This document shows, one piece after another, positions 13,896-22,613 of a stretch of 30,022 nucleotides of DNA. Where the stretch lies: positions 1-30,022 of the forward strand of contig VSPV01000012.1 of assembly GCA_009775605.1 (NCBI GenBank), given 5' to 3'. Under the pieces are notes generated by a model, which saw nothing but the letters and a program-made list of their open reading frames with translations, made no database searches and was not told where the DNA came from. The translations under genes were made by a program, and so were the position numbers. The stretch comes from Paramuribaculum sp. Lineage in GTDB: Bacteria > Bacteroidota > Bacteroidia > Bacteroidales > Muribaculaceae. How positions within the stretch are numbered: the stretch's first letter is position 1; each line of letters begins with the position of its first letter.

Positions 13896-14984
13896 TCAGA
13901 AGTATTTTGCCACGGCTTTTTCAAGGTCGGCGGGATTCGTTATGCGCTCGGCCACGGTATTATCCTTGATTATGAAGAAAGTGGGGAGCACATAAACATT
14001 GTATTGTACGAGTGCAGATTCGCCTTCGGCCTGAGAATTGTACACTGAAATCCAGGGTAGATTCTTGGCTGCCTGACGCCACTTGTATTCATCGGAGTCG
14101 AGAGCTACCTGATAGATGCCGAGACCCTGCGAAGAGTAGCGGTCGTAAAGCTTGTTGAGGGTTACGTTCAGACCGGGAGAGAATGTCTCCGAGAAGGAAG
14201 TGAAGTTCAGGAGCACCACAGGCTTCTTCTCGGCGAGGGCCTCAAGCGACTGCTTCTGACCGCGGGCGTCAAAGAGGTCGATGTTGAAATATCCTATCTC
14301 ATCAGCGGTGATGGAATCGCTCACTGTTATGTTTCTTGGCTTGTTGCTCAGGAAGAGATTTTTCAGATATGCGGTGCGTGGGTCGGCAGGACGCTTCTCG
14401 CTGTAGGCATTTGCAACTGCGCCGATAATGCGGAGGTCGGATTTCACTGCAGGGGAGAAAATGGGACGTCCGTTTACGCTCTTGCAGATGATATAATATG
14501 CCACGATTCCCGAGGGGTCGGCCAGCAGGGTCTCGGTGAGGTCGTGCTTCAGTGAGGTGTCGGCGGTGAGGTCACCGGAGTTGTGGGCGTTGATGGCCTG
14601 CTGTATGCGGTTGTCAACGTTCATCAGCATGTCGGCGGAGGCGGTGCCTTCCACTGTATAGTCGGTATCGAATGCGCCGGCCTTTGTGCTCACCGTTACG
14701 GTCTCTATCGAGTCGATGGGGAAGTAGATGGTCTTGCCGTCGAGATTCAGACGGTAGATGTCGGGATAACCGGCGGCAGGCTGTGATGCCTCGAACGATC
14801 CGTTGCTTGCGATTGTCACTGTGTCTATCGGGTACCAGTGTCCGTTGGAGGATGCTTCGAGAAGCATGGTCTTGTCGGCACCGCCTTCCACGTTGCCTTT
14901 CACGTGCCACTCCGAGGAGCGAGAGCATGACGCGGCCAGAAGCAGAACGGCGGCGGGAGCGAGTATATTCAGAAGTTTAGACAT
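13896..14984 (-). CDS. Lipoprotein with DUF4369-like and cysteine-less thioredoxin domain
   Basis: A 362-residue protein with a lipoprotein signal (lipobox LAASC, Cys20), so it is probably anchored in the cell envelope. The N-terminal beta-rich part (about 25-110, HVKGNVEGGADKTMLLEAS) resembles DUF4369 domains, followed by a helical linker and a thioredoxin/TlpA-like fold from about 235. Where TlpA proteins have W-C-x-x-C, this one reads FTSFSETFSP (261-270), with no cysteine. The cis-proline region, VLPTFFIIKDN, is kept. The fold is therefore present but the redox pair is lost. It follows a normal TlpA gene by 47 bases in the same operon. A structural or binding role is likely; that is inference. 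Confidence 0.85.
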   Translation of the reverse strand: MSKLLNILAPAAVLLLAASCSRSSEWHVKGNVEGGADKTMLLEASSNGHWYPIDTVTIASNGSFEASQPAAGYPDIYRLNLDGKTIYFPIDSIETVTVSTKAGAFDTDYTVEGTASADMLMNVDNRIQQAINAHNSGDLTADTSLKHDLTETLLADPSGIVAYYIICKSVNGRPIFSPAVKSDLRIIGAVANAYSEKRPADPRTAYLKNLFLSNKPRNITVSDSITADEIGYFNIDLFDARGQKQSLEALAEKKPVVLLNFTSFSETFSPGLNVTLNKLYDRYSSQGLGIYQVALDSDEYKWRQAAKNLPWISVYNSQAEGESALVQYNVYVLPTFFIIKDNTVAERITNPADLEKAVAKYF

Positions 14985-15031
14985 AAAACGATGGTATGTA
15001 TAAATGTATTGATGCGGGTATGTATGCCCGG

Positions 15032-16135
15032 TTATTTCAGATTGTCAAAGAGGTCGTAGAACGAGGGGTCTTCGCCAACAACTTTGTTGACGATATTTCC
15101 GTCGGGGCCTATGATGAATTTGGTCGGGAAGCCTTCCACGGCATAGAGTGTCATCACCGATTCGGTGGCGAGGATGTCGGGGTCGCTCCAGAGCTGAATC
15201 CACGGCATATTGTATTTCTCAAGGGCGGCGGTCCAGGCCTGCTTGGAGTCGTTGCAGGCTATGCTGACGAAGTACACTTTGTCCTTCAGACGCTCGTACT
15301 GCTCTTTCATCTGGGGAATGCCTTTGATGCACCATCCGCACCATGAGCCCCAGAAGTCGAGCATCACGTATTTGCCTTTGAGCGAAGAGAGGCTCACCAT
15401 CTTGCCGGTCGGGTCGGGCAGGCTGAAATCGGGAGCCGGCTTGCCGGGAGCCACTTTTTCGGCCTGGATTTTGCGCTGCTGTGCGGCCTTGAAACGGCTC
15501 ATGTAATAATCGTACATGGGGCCGTTGATGTCCTCTTTGGCCTCGGGTTTAATCATTTCGGCCACGTCCATCTGATCGGAAGAGAGAATATTCATCAGCT
15601 CGATGGAACCCGGATTTGATGGATTATTGCGGATGAAATCAGCGGCGCCTTTGCGGGTCTGTTCAACAGCTTTGTGGTAGGCTTCCTCGTCGCGTGCCTT
15701 GACAGCCTCTGATATCGCTTTCATGGCGGGGGCGATACTTTGACGGGCGGCATTGATGTTGTCCATGAGGGGAGAGCCGCTTACGGTGGCGGGGTCTGCC
15801 GAAAGGTCTATGGTTATGGTCTGGCCCGGAGCACGGTAAATGTCGCCAACGGTTCTCATGCCTTGGGGCGTCTGCTGGTAGAGCAGATAGTGCAGGGGCT
15901 CTTCGTCAGTTTCACCGGGGGAAAGAACGGCCTCGGTCTGACCGGGAAGGAGCGTGAGCTGACGGCGCGTCTCCGGATCGGGCTTGAGCTCGTCGGGCGC
16001 GGTGGTCATCACCAGAAATTTTATTGTGTCGGGCGAAGCGGCGGTCTTGACTACCATTACCGGATTAACATCGGCAGCCTGAGCGGAAATGCCGAGCGCA
16101 GCCGCCACAGCCGCTGCTATTGCAAAAATTTTCAT
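15032..16135 (-). CDS. TlpA-family thiol-disulfide oxidoreductase
   Basis: A 367-residue exported protein. The signal peptide ends near ISAQAAD (about 20). A DUF4369-like beta-rich N-terminal part and a helical middle lead to an AhpC/TSA-TlpA domain from about 229 (APGKPAPDFSLPDPTGK). The active site is FWGSWCGWC (261-269). The cis-proline is in VEGFPTKFII. Such proteins reduce or rearrange disulfides in the periplasm, often in cytochrome maturation or nutrient uptake in Bacteroidales. A TATATTTG -7 element lies at 16174-16167, with a CTG at 20 bases upstream. It is upstream of the cysteine-less partner. Confidence 0.9.
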   Translation of the reverse strand: MKIFAIAAAVAAALGISAQAADVNPVMVVKTAASPDTIKFLVMTTAPDELKPDPETRRQLTLLPGQTEAVLSPGETDEEPLHYLLYQQTPQGMRTVGDIYRAPGQTITIDLSADPATVSGSPLMDNINAARQSIAPAMKAISEAVKARDEEAYHKAVEQTRKGAADFIRNNPSNPGSIELMNILSSDQMDVAEMIKPEAKEDINGPMYDYYMSRFKAAQQRKIQAEKVAPGKPAPDFSLPDPTGKMVSLSSLKGKYVMLDFWGSWCGWCIKGIPQMKEQYERLKDKVYFVSIACNDSKQAWTAALEKYNMPWIQLWSDPDILATESVMTLYAVEGFPTKFIIGPDGNIVNKVVGEDPSFYDLFDNLK

Positions 16136-16166
16136 GTTGTTTTGTGAATGGGTTTGAAATTTTTGG

Positions 16167-16174
16167 CAAATATA
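16167..16174 (-). promoter_or_regulatory. -7 element for the TlpA pair
   Basis: The minus strand reads TATATTTG (TAnnTTTG). A CTG lies 20 bases upstream (16197-16195), one change from the usual TTG. It is 32 bases before the TlpA start. Confidence 0.55.
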
Positions 16175-16207
16175 ATCATTTTGAGGCTATGTTTCAGCCT
16201 AATGTTA

Positions 16208-17173
16208 TTATTTTCCGCTCCTGCGGCAGGCAAGTTTGAGCACGGGGAGCACACCGAGGTATGAAGCCAAGGCTCCCAGCCGGTTCTTGCGGCGGCACAG
16301 AGGGCTCGTAAGTGTGTTTTTGCGGTGTAATTTTATGAGGCTGATGCACAATTCCATATTCTTCGCGCTCACCGGGATGCGGTGGCGTACAGCCATGGCC
16401 AGGAAGTTAAGGGCCGCGCTCAGAATCCGGTCGGTGGCGGCGCGTTGCAGAGCCCCGCTGATTGAGGAGGTTACGGCCCACACGTTTATGGCGGCTTTCA
16501 CGGCGTCGAAGCGCGAGCCGTCTTTCCGGGCCATGAACCCGTCAGGGTTGTCGCGGTAAAAATAAAGTTTCGCGGGGATGAAGGTCAATATGGAGGCTTT
16601 GGGAAAAAGGTCGGCGGAGATGTGGAGGTCTTCGAACCAGCATTCTGGATATCTGAGGCCGTTCCAGAGCGCACGGCGGTAAATCTTGCCCCATGCGGAG
16701 TGGCGCAGTCGTGAGGTCTGGTATAGCATCGATTCGAGGGCATCATGGCCTGACATCGATATCTGTTCTTGGTTGCTGACAGCGTCTGTCAGCTCCGTTT
16801 CCCTGCGGGTGAAATCACAGGCGGCGATGTCGGCTCCGGCGTTCAGCTGTTCCGTGAGAAGTTCTATGAAGCGAGGATAGAGGATGTCGTCGGCATCCAG
16901 AAAAGTTATGAAATCGCCCTGTGCGATGTCAAGTCCGGCATTCCGGGCAGCGGAGAGCCCACGGTTGGATTGGCGCAGGGTAGTTACCCGGGAGTCAGAT
17001 GCCGCATAATGGTCGATAACCGCTGACGAACCGTCCGTAGAGCCGTCATCTACCAGAATTAACTCTATGTTTCTGTAGGTCTGGCCCAAAGCGCTATCTA
17101 TGCAGGCATGAAGGTAAGGGCCCGGATTGTATACGGGCACGATTATCGAGACTGTGGTTTGTGGGCTATTCAT
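16208..17173 (-). CDS. Family 2 glycosyltransferase
   Basis: A 321-residue GT-A enzyme. It has VSIIVPVYNPGPYLHACIDS, VDDGSTDGS (41-49), NRGLSAARNAGL (70-81) and the metal-binding FLDADD (91-96), followed by a helical C-terminal part with a basic end. The pattern is that of WcaA/EpsJ-like enzymes that elongate surface polysaccharides. Its start overlaps the end of the acetyltransferase gene by eight bases, so the two are cotranscribed on the minus strand from the promoter at 18377-18347. Specificity cannot be inferred. Confidence 0.88.
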   Translation of the reverse strand: MNSPQTTVSIIVPVYNPGPYLHACIDSALGQTYRNIELILVDDGSTDGSSAVIDHYAASDSRVTTLRQSNRGLSAARNAGLDIAQGDFITFLDADDILYPRFIELLTEQLNAGADIAACDFTRRETELTDAVSNQEQISMSGHDALESMLYQTSRLRHSAWGKIYRRALWNGLRYPECWFEDLHISADLFPKASILTFIPAKLYFYRDNPDGFMARKDGSRFDAVKAAINVWAVTSSISGALQRAATDRILSAALNFLAMAVRHRIPVSAKNMELCISLIKLHRKNTLTSPLCRRKNRLGALASYLGVLPVLKLACRRSGK

Positions 17174-17687
17174 GGCTACGGTCGAGCATAAAGGCTTCGC
17201 GTGGGGAGCCGTCGGCGATGTGGATTACGCCGCAATGTGTGAATCCCCGCTTTTTGAGCCACCGGAGCATCGGGCGGTTGTCGGCATGGGTGTCGATTCT
17301 GATAACGTCTTTTTGCGCAAGGCAGAAGTCGAGGCACGCATCGGCTACTCCCCGTTGTTCTCCTTTTGAGGCGAGGCGGTGAATCACGCCATAAGGCTTG
17401 TTGTTAAGCCACTCCCCCTCTATCCGGGCATAAGTGGGGTCCGGGCCGGAAATAAAGGCGAAGCAACCCTGCGCGGCGCCGTTGGCGTCACATATTATGT
17501 AGAAATTGCCTGAGGCAATGTCATGTTCTATCGTAGTACGCGAGGGGTATCCTACAGGCCATTGTGTGAGATTGCCCGTGGCGCGCATTATGGCGCGCGC
17601 TGCGTCAATCACAACCATAATCGAGTCGAGGTCGGAAGGCGTGGCCCTGCGGACGGACAATAATTGTGGCGATTCTGCCCCTTCCAT
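17166..17687 (-). CDS. GNAT-family N-acetyltransferase
   Basis: A 173-residue protein with a GNAT pattern: an N-terminal RRATPSDLDSIMVVIDAA strand-helix start, then GNFYIICDANGAAQGCFAFI and the acetyl-CoA loop region (SKGEQRGVADACLDFC, about 108-123), then RIDTHADNRPMLRWLKKRGF. It transfers an acetyl group from acetyl-CoA to an amine, perhaps a small molecule or a protein N terminus. It sits 3 bases after the small exported protein gene and overlaps the GT2 downstream. A role in modifying an amino sugar would suit the neighbouring GT2, but that is inference. Confidence 0.85.
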   Translation of the reverse strand: MEGAESPQLLSVRRATPSDLDSIMVVIDAARAIMRATGNLTQWPVGYPSRTTIEHDIASGNFYIICDANGAAQGCFAFISGPDPTYARIEGEWLNNKPYGVIHRLASKGEQRGVADACLDFCLAQKDVIRIDTHADNRPMLRWLKKRGFTHCGVIHIADGSPREAFMLDRSHE

Positions 17688-17690
17688 GGC

Positions 17691-18245
17691 TTAGTGCAGT
17701 CCGAAACAATAGAAAACCATAGAGCGCTCGTCGACGTTCTCGGGGTTGAAATTGCGCACGCCGAATTCACCGGGTTCTGCTTTGAATTTTAGTATGTAAG
17801 AGTTGGAGCCGTACTTGTCGGCCTGATAAGGAACATAGGTCATGTTGCCTTCCGAAACGCTGCCAAGCCAGTTTACGTTGGATATTTCGGCTTTGCGTTC
17901 TTTTTTCTTTTCCTCGAATTTCACCACCTGAATAAATGATGTCGGGTCATAATCATTGTCCTTGCAGCGCACTATGAGGGTTATGGTATCGGTAGGCTGG
18001 AGCTGAACGGCCGAGCGACCCCCTTTTATCACAATTTTGCGTCGGGTGTTGCCTATGCCGAAAAGAATGCGTCCGGCAGAGTCGGAGGTCTTTATCTGCA
18101 CATTTGATTTCTCTGCGGGCGTTGTCACGGTGTCGGTGTCGAAAGTGATGATGTTGACATCGCCCACCCATTTCGGTTCATAGCTCTGGGCAAAGGTTGC
18201 ACCTGCTACGAACAGGCATAAGGCAAGTGAGAGAATGCGTTTCAT
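17691..18245 (-). CDS. Small exported protein of unknown function
   Basis: The product has 184 residues and I do not recognise it as a named family. A signal peptide runs from MKRILSLALCLFVAGATFAQ. The remaining sequence is beta-rich and contains VGDVNIITFDTDTVTTP, GRILFGIGNTRRKIVIKGG and a charged EEKKKERKAE segment, ending in GEFGVRNFNPENVDERSMVFYCFGLH. It looks like a small periplasmic or surface-facing beta protein. It is first in an operon with the GNAT and GT2 genes and is preceded by a consensus promoter with a leader of about 95 bases. Confidence 0.75.
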   Translation of the reverse strand: MKRILSLALCLFVAGATFAQSYEPKWVGDVNIITFDTDTVTTPAEKSNVQIKTSDSAGRILFGIGNTRRKIVIKGGRSAVQLQPTDTITLIVRCKDNDYDPTSFIQVVKFEEKKKERKAEISNVNWLGSVSEGNMTYVPYQADKYGSNSYILKFKAEPGEFGVRNFNPENVDERSMVFYCFGLH

Positions 18246-18346
18246 AAGTAAACGGTTTAATGTTAATGAATGGTTCTTTCCATGGCAAACATCCCGGTAA
18301 ACATGCTTCTGAAATCATCTTGCCGGAATTCTTTCTGTAACTATTG

Positions 18347-18377
18347 CAAATCTAATATAAATCATTGGTATAAGCAA
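18347..18377 (-). promoter_or_regulatory. Promoter of the exported protein-GNAT-GT2 operon
   Basis: On the minus strand TTG (18377-18375), 20 bases, then TAGATTTG (18354-18347) matches the Bacteroidetes consensus. Transcription should begin near 18340, about 95 bases before the start codon. Confidence 0.7.
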
Positions 18378-18459
18378 GCATTGGAAGCAGAAATATGAAA
18401 TTTTTTTTGCTGGCAATAGCTATGTAACTGCTTTAGCGATAGTGAATTGAAGGTGCCGG

Positions 18460-18490
18460 TTGGCGGAGAGGCAAATTTTTTGTAAATTTG
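18460..18490 (+). promoter_or_regulatory. Promoter of the parE operon
   Basis: TTG (18460-18462), 20 bases, then TAAATTTG (18483-18490) is a full consensus match. Transcription should start near 18497, giving a leader of about 18 bases before the first ATG. No strong promoter is seen before coaD, the S41 gene, ispD or recG. Confidence 0.75.
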
Positions 18491-18514
18491 TGGGTTGAAG
18501 CTTCAAGAAACTGA

Positions 18515-20485
18515 ATGATGGATGACAAGGTTCTGAAAGAAAAAGATGATATAGAGACCGTAGATGCCGTGGCAGACACCGACACAGCGCAGCCAGACAC
18601 GGCGGAATACACCGAGGACGATGTGGTCACGCTGGAATGGCAGGAACATATCCGTCTGCGCCCCGGCATGTACATAGGCAAGCTTGGCGACGGCACCGCC
18701 TCCGACGACGGAATCTATGTGCTCCTCAAGGAGGTGATGGATAATTCCATCGACGAGTTCATGATGGGCAACGGGCGCCAGATTGAGGTGACCGTGACCG
18801 ATTATACCGTGACAGTGCGCGATTATGGCCGAGGTATTCCTCTGGGTCGCATGGTTGCCGCCACATCCACCATGAATACAGGCGCCAAATATGACTCGAA
18901 GGCTTTCAAAAAATCGGTGGGCCTGAACGGTGTGGGCCTAAAGGCAGTGAATGCGTTGTCAACGGATTTCCGCATCCAGTGTTTCCGCGACGGCAAGACG
19001 AAGGTGGCGCAATACAGCTGCGGCAAGCTGCTTTATGAAGGGGAGACCGAAGATTCCGACGACCACAGCGGTACGCTCGTGCAGTTCACGCCCGATGCTT
19101 CGCTTTTCAAGAACTACCGGTATCACGAGGAATATATACTTCCTCTGATAAAGAACTATACATATCTCAACGCCGGCCTTACCATAAATTACAACGGCCA
19201 GAAATATGTGTCGCGCAACGGTCTGCTCGATCTTCTTCGCGACAATCTTACGGCCGAACCGCTCTATCCCATAATCCATCTGAAGGGAGAGGACATAGAG
19301 GTTGCTATTACCCATGCCAACCAGTATGGCGAGGAATATTACTCGTTTGTCAACGGCCAGCACACCCCTCTGGGTGGTACGCACCTCACGGCGTTCAAGG
19401 AGGCCGTTTCGCGAACCGTAAAGGATTTCCTGGGCAAGCCCAATCTTGAATACAGCGATATTCGTGGCGGCATACAGGCAGCTGTGTCGGTGAAAGTGCA
19501 GGAGCCGGTGTTTGAGTCGCAGACCAAAACGAAACTTAACTCGCGCGACATGGGGCCGGATGGCCCGACCGTGGCCAAATATGTGGGCGATTTCATCAAG
19601 AAAGAGCTTGACAATTATCTGCACCGCGAGAAAGATACTGCCGACATAATACTGAAGAAGGCCCTCGCCAACGAGCGCGAGCGAAAGTCGCTGTCGGTCA
19701 TCACGAAAAAGGCCCGTGAACAGGCAAAAAAGATAAGCATCCACAACAAGAAACTGCTTGACTGCCGCGTTCACCTCAACGATACCCGAGGCGACGAGGC
19801 CAAGAAAATGGCATCGTCCATCTTCATTACCGAGGGTGACTCGGCTGCCGGTTCCATAACGAAGATACGCAATGTGGAGACGCAGGCGGTGTTTTCGCTG
19901 CGCGGCAAACCGAAAAACACCTACGCCAAGACCAAGAAAATGGTCTACGAAAACGAGGAGTTCAATCTGCTGCAGGCCGCTCTCAACATCGAGGACGGTA
20001 TAGACGGTCTCCGTTACAACAAGGTGATAATAGCCACCGATGCCGATGTGGACGGCATGCACATACGCCTTCTGCTCCTGACTTTCTTCCTGCAGTTTTT
20101 CCCCGACCTGATAAAGCGCGGGCATGTGTATATACTTCAGACCCCGCTGTTCCGTGTGCGCAACAAGAAAGCCACCAAACGGCGCGACTCCAAGACCGGC
20201 ATTCCCCAGGAAACCTACTATTGCTACAACGATGCCGAACGCATCACTGCCATTGACCGCCTGGGGACCAATGCCGAGATTACGCGATTCAAAGGTCTCG
20301 GCGAGATTTCTCCCGAGGAATTCCGTGGTTTCATAGGCGAGGGTATGCGCGCCGACAAAGTCTCAATGCATAAAGAGGACGGTGTGGGTGAGCTTCTCAG
20401 ATTCTACATGGGTAAGAACTCCGTGGAGCGACAGAATTTCATAATCGAAAACCTCGTGGTTGAAGATGACTCGCAGATTTCCTGA
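18515..20485 (+). CDS. parE: DNA topoisomerase IV subunit B
   Basis: A 656-residue type IIA topoisomerase ATPase subunit. With ParC it separates linked daughter chromosomes. The N-terminal 35 residues are acidic and look disordered. The GHKL ATPase domain has RLRPGMYIGKLGD, KEVMDNSIDE and VGLNGVGLKAVNAL. The transducer ends with QTKTKLNSRD. The TOPRIM domain has ITEGDSAAGS and DADVDGMHIR, followed by RFKGLGEISPEEF. Length and missing insertions fit ParE better than the larger GyrB of Proteobacteria, but GyrB cannot be excluded on length alone. A second ATG lies directly after the first. The gene for the A subunit is not in this window. Its end overlaps coaD by 20 bases. Confidence 0.88.
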   Translation: MMDDKVLKEKDDIETVDAVADTDTAQPDTAEYTEDDVVTLEWQEHIRLRPGMYIGKLGDGTASDDGIYVLLKEVMDNSIDEFMMGNGRQIEVTVTDYTVTVRDYGRGIPLGRMVAATSTMNTGAKYDSKAFKKSVGLNGVGLKAVNALSTDFRIQCFRDGKTKVAQYSCGKLLYEGETEDSDDHSGTLVQFTPDASLFKNYRYHEEYILPLIKNYTYLNAGLTINYNGQKYVSRNGLLDLLRDNLTAEPLYPIIHLKGEDIEVAITHANQYGEEYYSFVNGQHTPLGGTHLTAFKEAVSRTVKDFLGKPNLEYSDIRGGIQAAVSVKVQEPVFESQTKTKLNSRDMGPDGPTVAKYVGDFIKKELDNYLHREKDTADIILKKALANERERKSLSVITKKAREQAKKISIHNKKLLDCRVHLNDTRGDEAKKMASSIFITEGDSAAGSITKIRNVETQAVFSLRGKPKNTYAKTKKMVYENEEFNLLQAALNIEDGIDGLRYNKVIIATDADVDGMHIRLLLLTFFLQFFPDLIKRGHVYILQTPLFRVRNKKATKRRDSKTGIPQETYYCYNDAERITAIDRLGTNAEITRFKGLGEISPEEFRGFIGEGMRADKVSMHKEDGVGELLRFYMGKNSVERQNFIIENLVVEDDSQIS

Positions 20486-20960
20486 AGAAGAGCGTCGGGC
20501 GGTATTCGCCGGCTCGTTCAATCCGTTTACGCTCGGACACCTCTCGGTGTTGCGCCGCGGTCTCGAGCTTTTCGACCATGTGACGGTTGTGATCGGCGTC
20601 AACGATTCCAAAGGCGCCGATGGAGCCGAGAGAGAGAGGCGTCTTGAGGCCGTGCGTCGCGCGGTTGAAGGCCTCGAAGGTGTTGATGTGATTTTATGGA
20701 GCGGTCTCACCGTTGATGCCGCCCGCAGCTGCGGCGCCCGCTGGCTTCTGCGCGGAGTGCGCAATGTGGCCGATTTTGAATATGAGCGCGGCATGGCGGA
20801 GGTCAACCGCATGATATCCGGCATAGACACCGTGCTTCTCTTCGCGGAGCCGGGACTGGCCGCCCTTAGCTCGAGCATGGTGCGGGAGCTGGAGAAATAC
20901 GGGGTAGATACCTCGCGCTTCCTCCCCGGTGCCATCACCAATAATGAAAACACAAAATAG
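20466..20960 (+). CDS. coaD: Phosphopantetheine adenylyltransferase
   Basis: The 164-residue product makes dephospho-CoA from phosphopantetheine and ATP, the fourth step of CoA synthesis. The nucleotidyltransferase motif is FAGSFNPFTLGH (14-25). LLRGVRNVADFEYER marks the substrate-binding region, and LSSSMVREL is the C-terminal ATP-contact motif. The ATG at 20466 lies inside parE; a TTG two codons earlier is rejected. The 20-base overlap implies cotranscription and probably coupled translation. The S41 protease gene starts 15 bases downstream. Confidence 0.93.
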   Translation: MTRRFPEEERRAVFAGSFNPFTLGHLSVLRRGLELFDHVTVVIGVNDSKGADGAERERRLEAVRRAVEGLEGVDVILWSGLTVDAARSCGARWLLRGVRNVADFEYERGMAEVNRMISGIDTVLLFAEPGLAALSSSMVRELEKYGVDTSRFLPGAITNNENTK

Positions 20961-20975
20961 AAATATCAGAGACCA

Positions 20976-22613
20976 ATGAAAATAAACATCAAAAGAATAC
21001 TTCCGGCCATACTCGCCTTTGTAGCCGCGGCCGGTACGGCATTTTCGGCGCCTCCGCTCAAACCGGAGTTTCCTCCGATCCAGAAGCTCAATTATGCCGA
21101 ACAGATCATAGAGAAATTCTATGTGGACACGGTGAACTCCAACGATATAGTGGAAGCAGGTATCGTGGCGATGCTCAAGAAGCTCGACCCGCATTCCACC
21201 TACACTAATCCGGAAGAGACACGTGAACTGACCGAGCCTCTGCAGGGCAATTTCTCAGGTATCGGCATACAGTTCAACATGCTCAACGATACGCTTTATG
21301 TGGTACAGACCGTTCCCGGCGGTCCCTCCGAGAAAGTGGGCCTTCTGGCCGGTGACCGCATACTGTCGGCCAACGACACCATTATATCGGGCGTGAAGAA
21401 GAAGAATACCGATATCCAGAAGATACTGCGCGGCCCCAAAGGTTCGGTGGTGAATGTCAATGTGCTCCGCAAGGGTGCGAAAGGGCCCATAGAGTTCCGC
21501 ATAGTGCGTGATGATATTCCCATTGCGAGTGTCGACGCCTCTTTTATGGCCGCACCCGGGGTGGGTTATATACGCGTGTCGCGGTTCGGCGAGAGCACCT
21601 TCGATGAGGTGCGCAAGGCATTGGCCGAACTTGCCGCCAAAGGCATGCGCGATGTGATTGTGGACCTCGAGGACAATGGCGGCGGGTATCTCAAGGCTGC
21701 CTACGACCTCGCCGGTCTGTTTCTCGACGCAGGCGACACGGTGGTATTCACCAAAGGTGTGCGCGTGGAGCCGTTCTATTACCGCACCGTTGCCGACGGT
21801 CCCATGAACCGTGGACGCGTAGTGGTGATGGTGAACCAGTTCTCGGCTTCGGCAAGCGAGATTCTTGCGGGCGCCATGCAGGACAACGACCGCGGAGTGG
21901 TGGTAGGGCGCCGCACGTTCGGAAAAGGACTCGTGCAGCGGCCTTTCCCGTTCCCCGACGGCTCGATGATACGCCTCACCACCCAGCGCTACTATACTCC
22001 TTCAGGCCGCTCCATACAGAAACCTTACGTGGCCGGCGAGGAAGACAGCTACGAGCATGAGCTTATAGACCGTCTGCAGCACGGAGAATATACCAATGCC
22101 GACAGCGTACACTTCGCCGACTCGCTTCGCTACGAGACGCTGCGCCTGCGGCGCCCCGTTTATGGCGGCGGAGGAATCATGCCCGACCGGTTTGTGGCCG
22201 TGGATACCACGAAATATAGCGATTATTACCGCGATATTGTGGCCAAAGGCCTGCTGAACCAGTATTGTGTCAACTATATTGACGAGAACCGCAAGGCACT
22301 CCGCAAGAAATACCGCACGGAAGATTCATTTGTGGAGCAATTTACCGTAACTCCTGAAATGCTCGACGGCCTCCGCGTGCTCGGTGAAAAAGAAGGTGTG
22401 AAGTTCAATCAGGAGCAGTACGACCGCAGTCTTCCCGTGATACAGACCATAATGAAGGCACTGATTGGCCGCGACCTTTTCACGCAGTCCACATATTTCC
22501 GGATTGCCAATGTGCTTAACCCGGTTTATGGTGAAGCGGTGCGCATAATCACTACGCCTACGGAATATGATGCCGTGCTCTCGCCACAGTCATCTGGAGC
22601 TGAAAACCGATGA
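20976..22613 (+). CDS. S41-family C-terminal processing peptidase (CtpA/Prc-like)
   Basis: The 545-residue protein has a signal peptide or anchor (about 1-24, ending AFSAPP), an N-terminal helical region with LDPHSTYTNPEE, a PDZ domain (about 80-165, with GIGIQFNMLNDTLYVVQTVPGG), and the S41 protease domain. The Ser/Lys dyad is visible as FSASASE (Ser292) and TFGKGLVQ (Lys317), 25 residues apart as in CtpB. A helical C-terminal part follows (from about 400). It should cut periplasmic or membrane proteins near their C termini. It overlaps ispD by four bases (ATGA). The gene order with parE and coaD is, as I recall, shared by other Bacteroidales. Confidence 0.92.
   Translation: MKINIKRILPAILAFVAAAGTAFSAPPLKPEFPPIQKLNYAEQIIEKFYVDTVNSNDIVEAGIVAMLKKLDPHSTYTNPEETRELTEPLQGNFSGIGIQFNMLNDTLYVVQTVPGGPSEKVGLLAGDRILSANDTIISGVKKKNTDIQKILRGPKGSVVNVNVLRKGAKGPIEFRIVRDDIPIASVDASFMAAPGVGYIRVSRFGESTFDEVRKALAELAAKGMRDVIVDLEDNGGGYLKAAYDLAGLFLDAGDTVVFTKGVRVEPFYYRTVADGPMNRGRVVVMVNQFSASASEILAGAMQDNDRGVVVGRRTFGKGLVQRPFPFPDGSMIRLTTQRYYTPSGRSIQKPYVAGEEDSYEHELIDRLQHGEYTNADSVHFADSLRYETLRLRRPVYGGGGIMPDRFVAVDTTKYSDYYRDIVAKGLLNQYCVNYIDENRKALRKKYRTEDSFVEQFTVTPEMLDGLRVLGEKEGVKFNQEQYDRSLPVIQTIMKALIGRDLFTQSTYFRIANVLNPVYGEAVRIITTPTEYDAVLSPQSSGAENR

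Noticed and set aside
10579..17173. A complete capsule or O-antigen locus
   Set aside because: Four glycosyltransferases occur, but on different strands in separate operons, with no flippase, polymerase, export or sugar-nucleotide genes.
18959..20125. A 388-codon open frame antisense to parE
   Set aside because: parE carries every topoisomerase motif on the plus strand, and the antisense frame shows no recognisable protein features or promoter.
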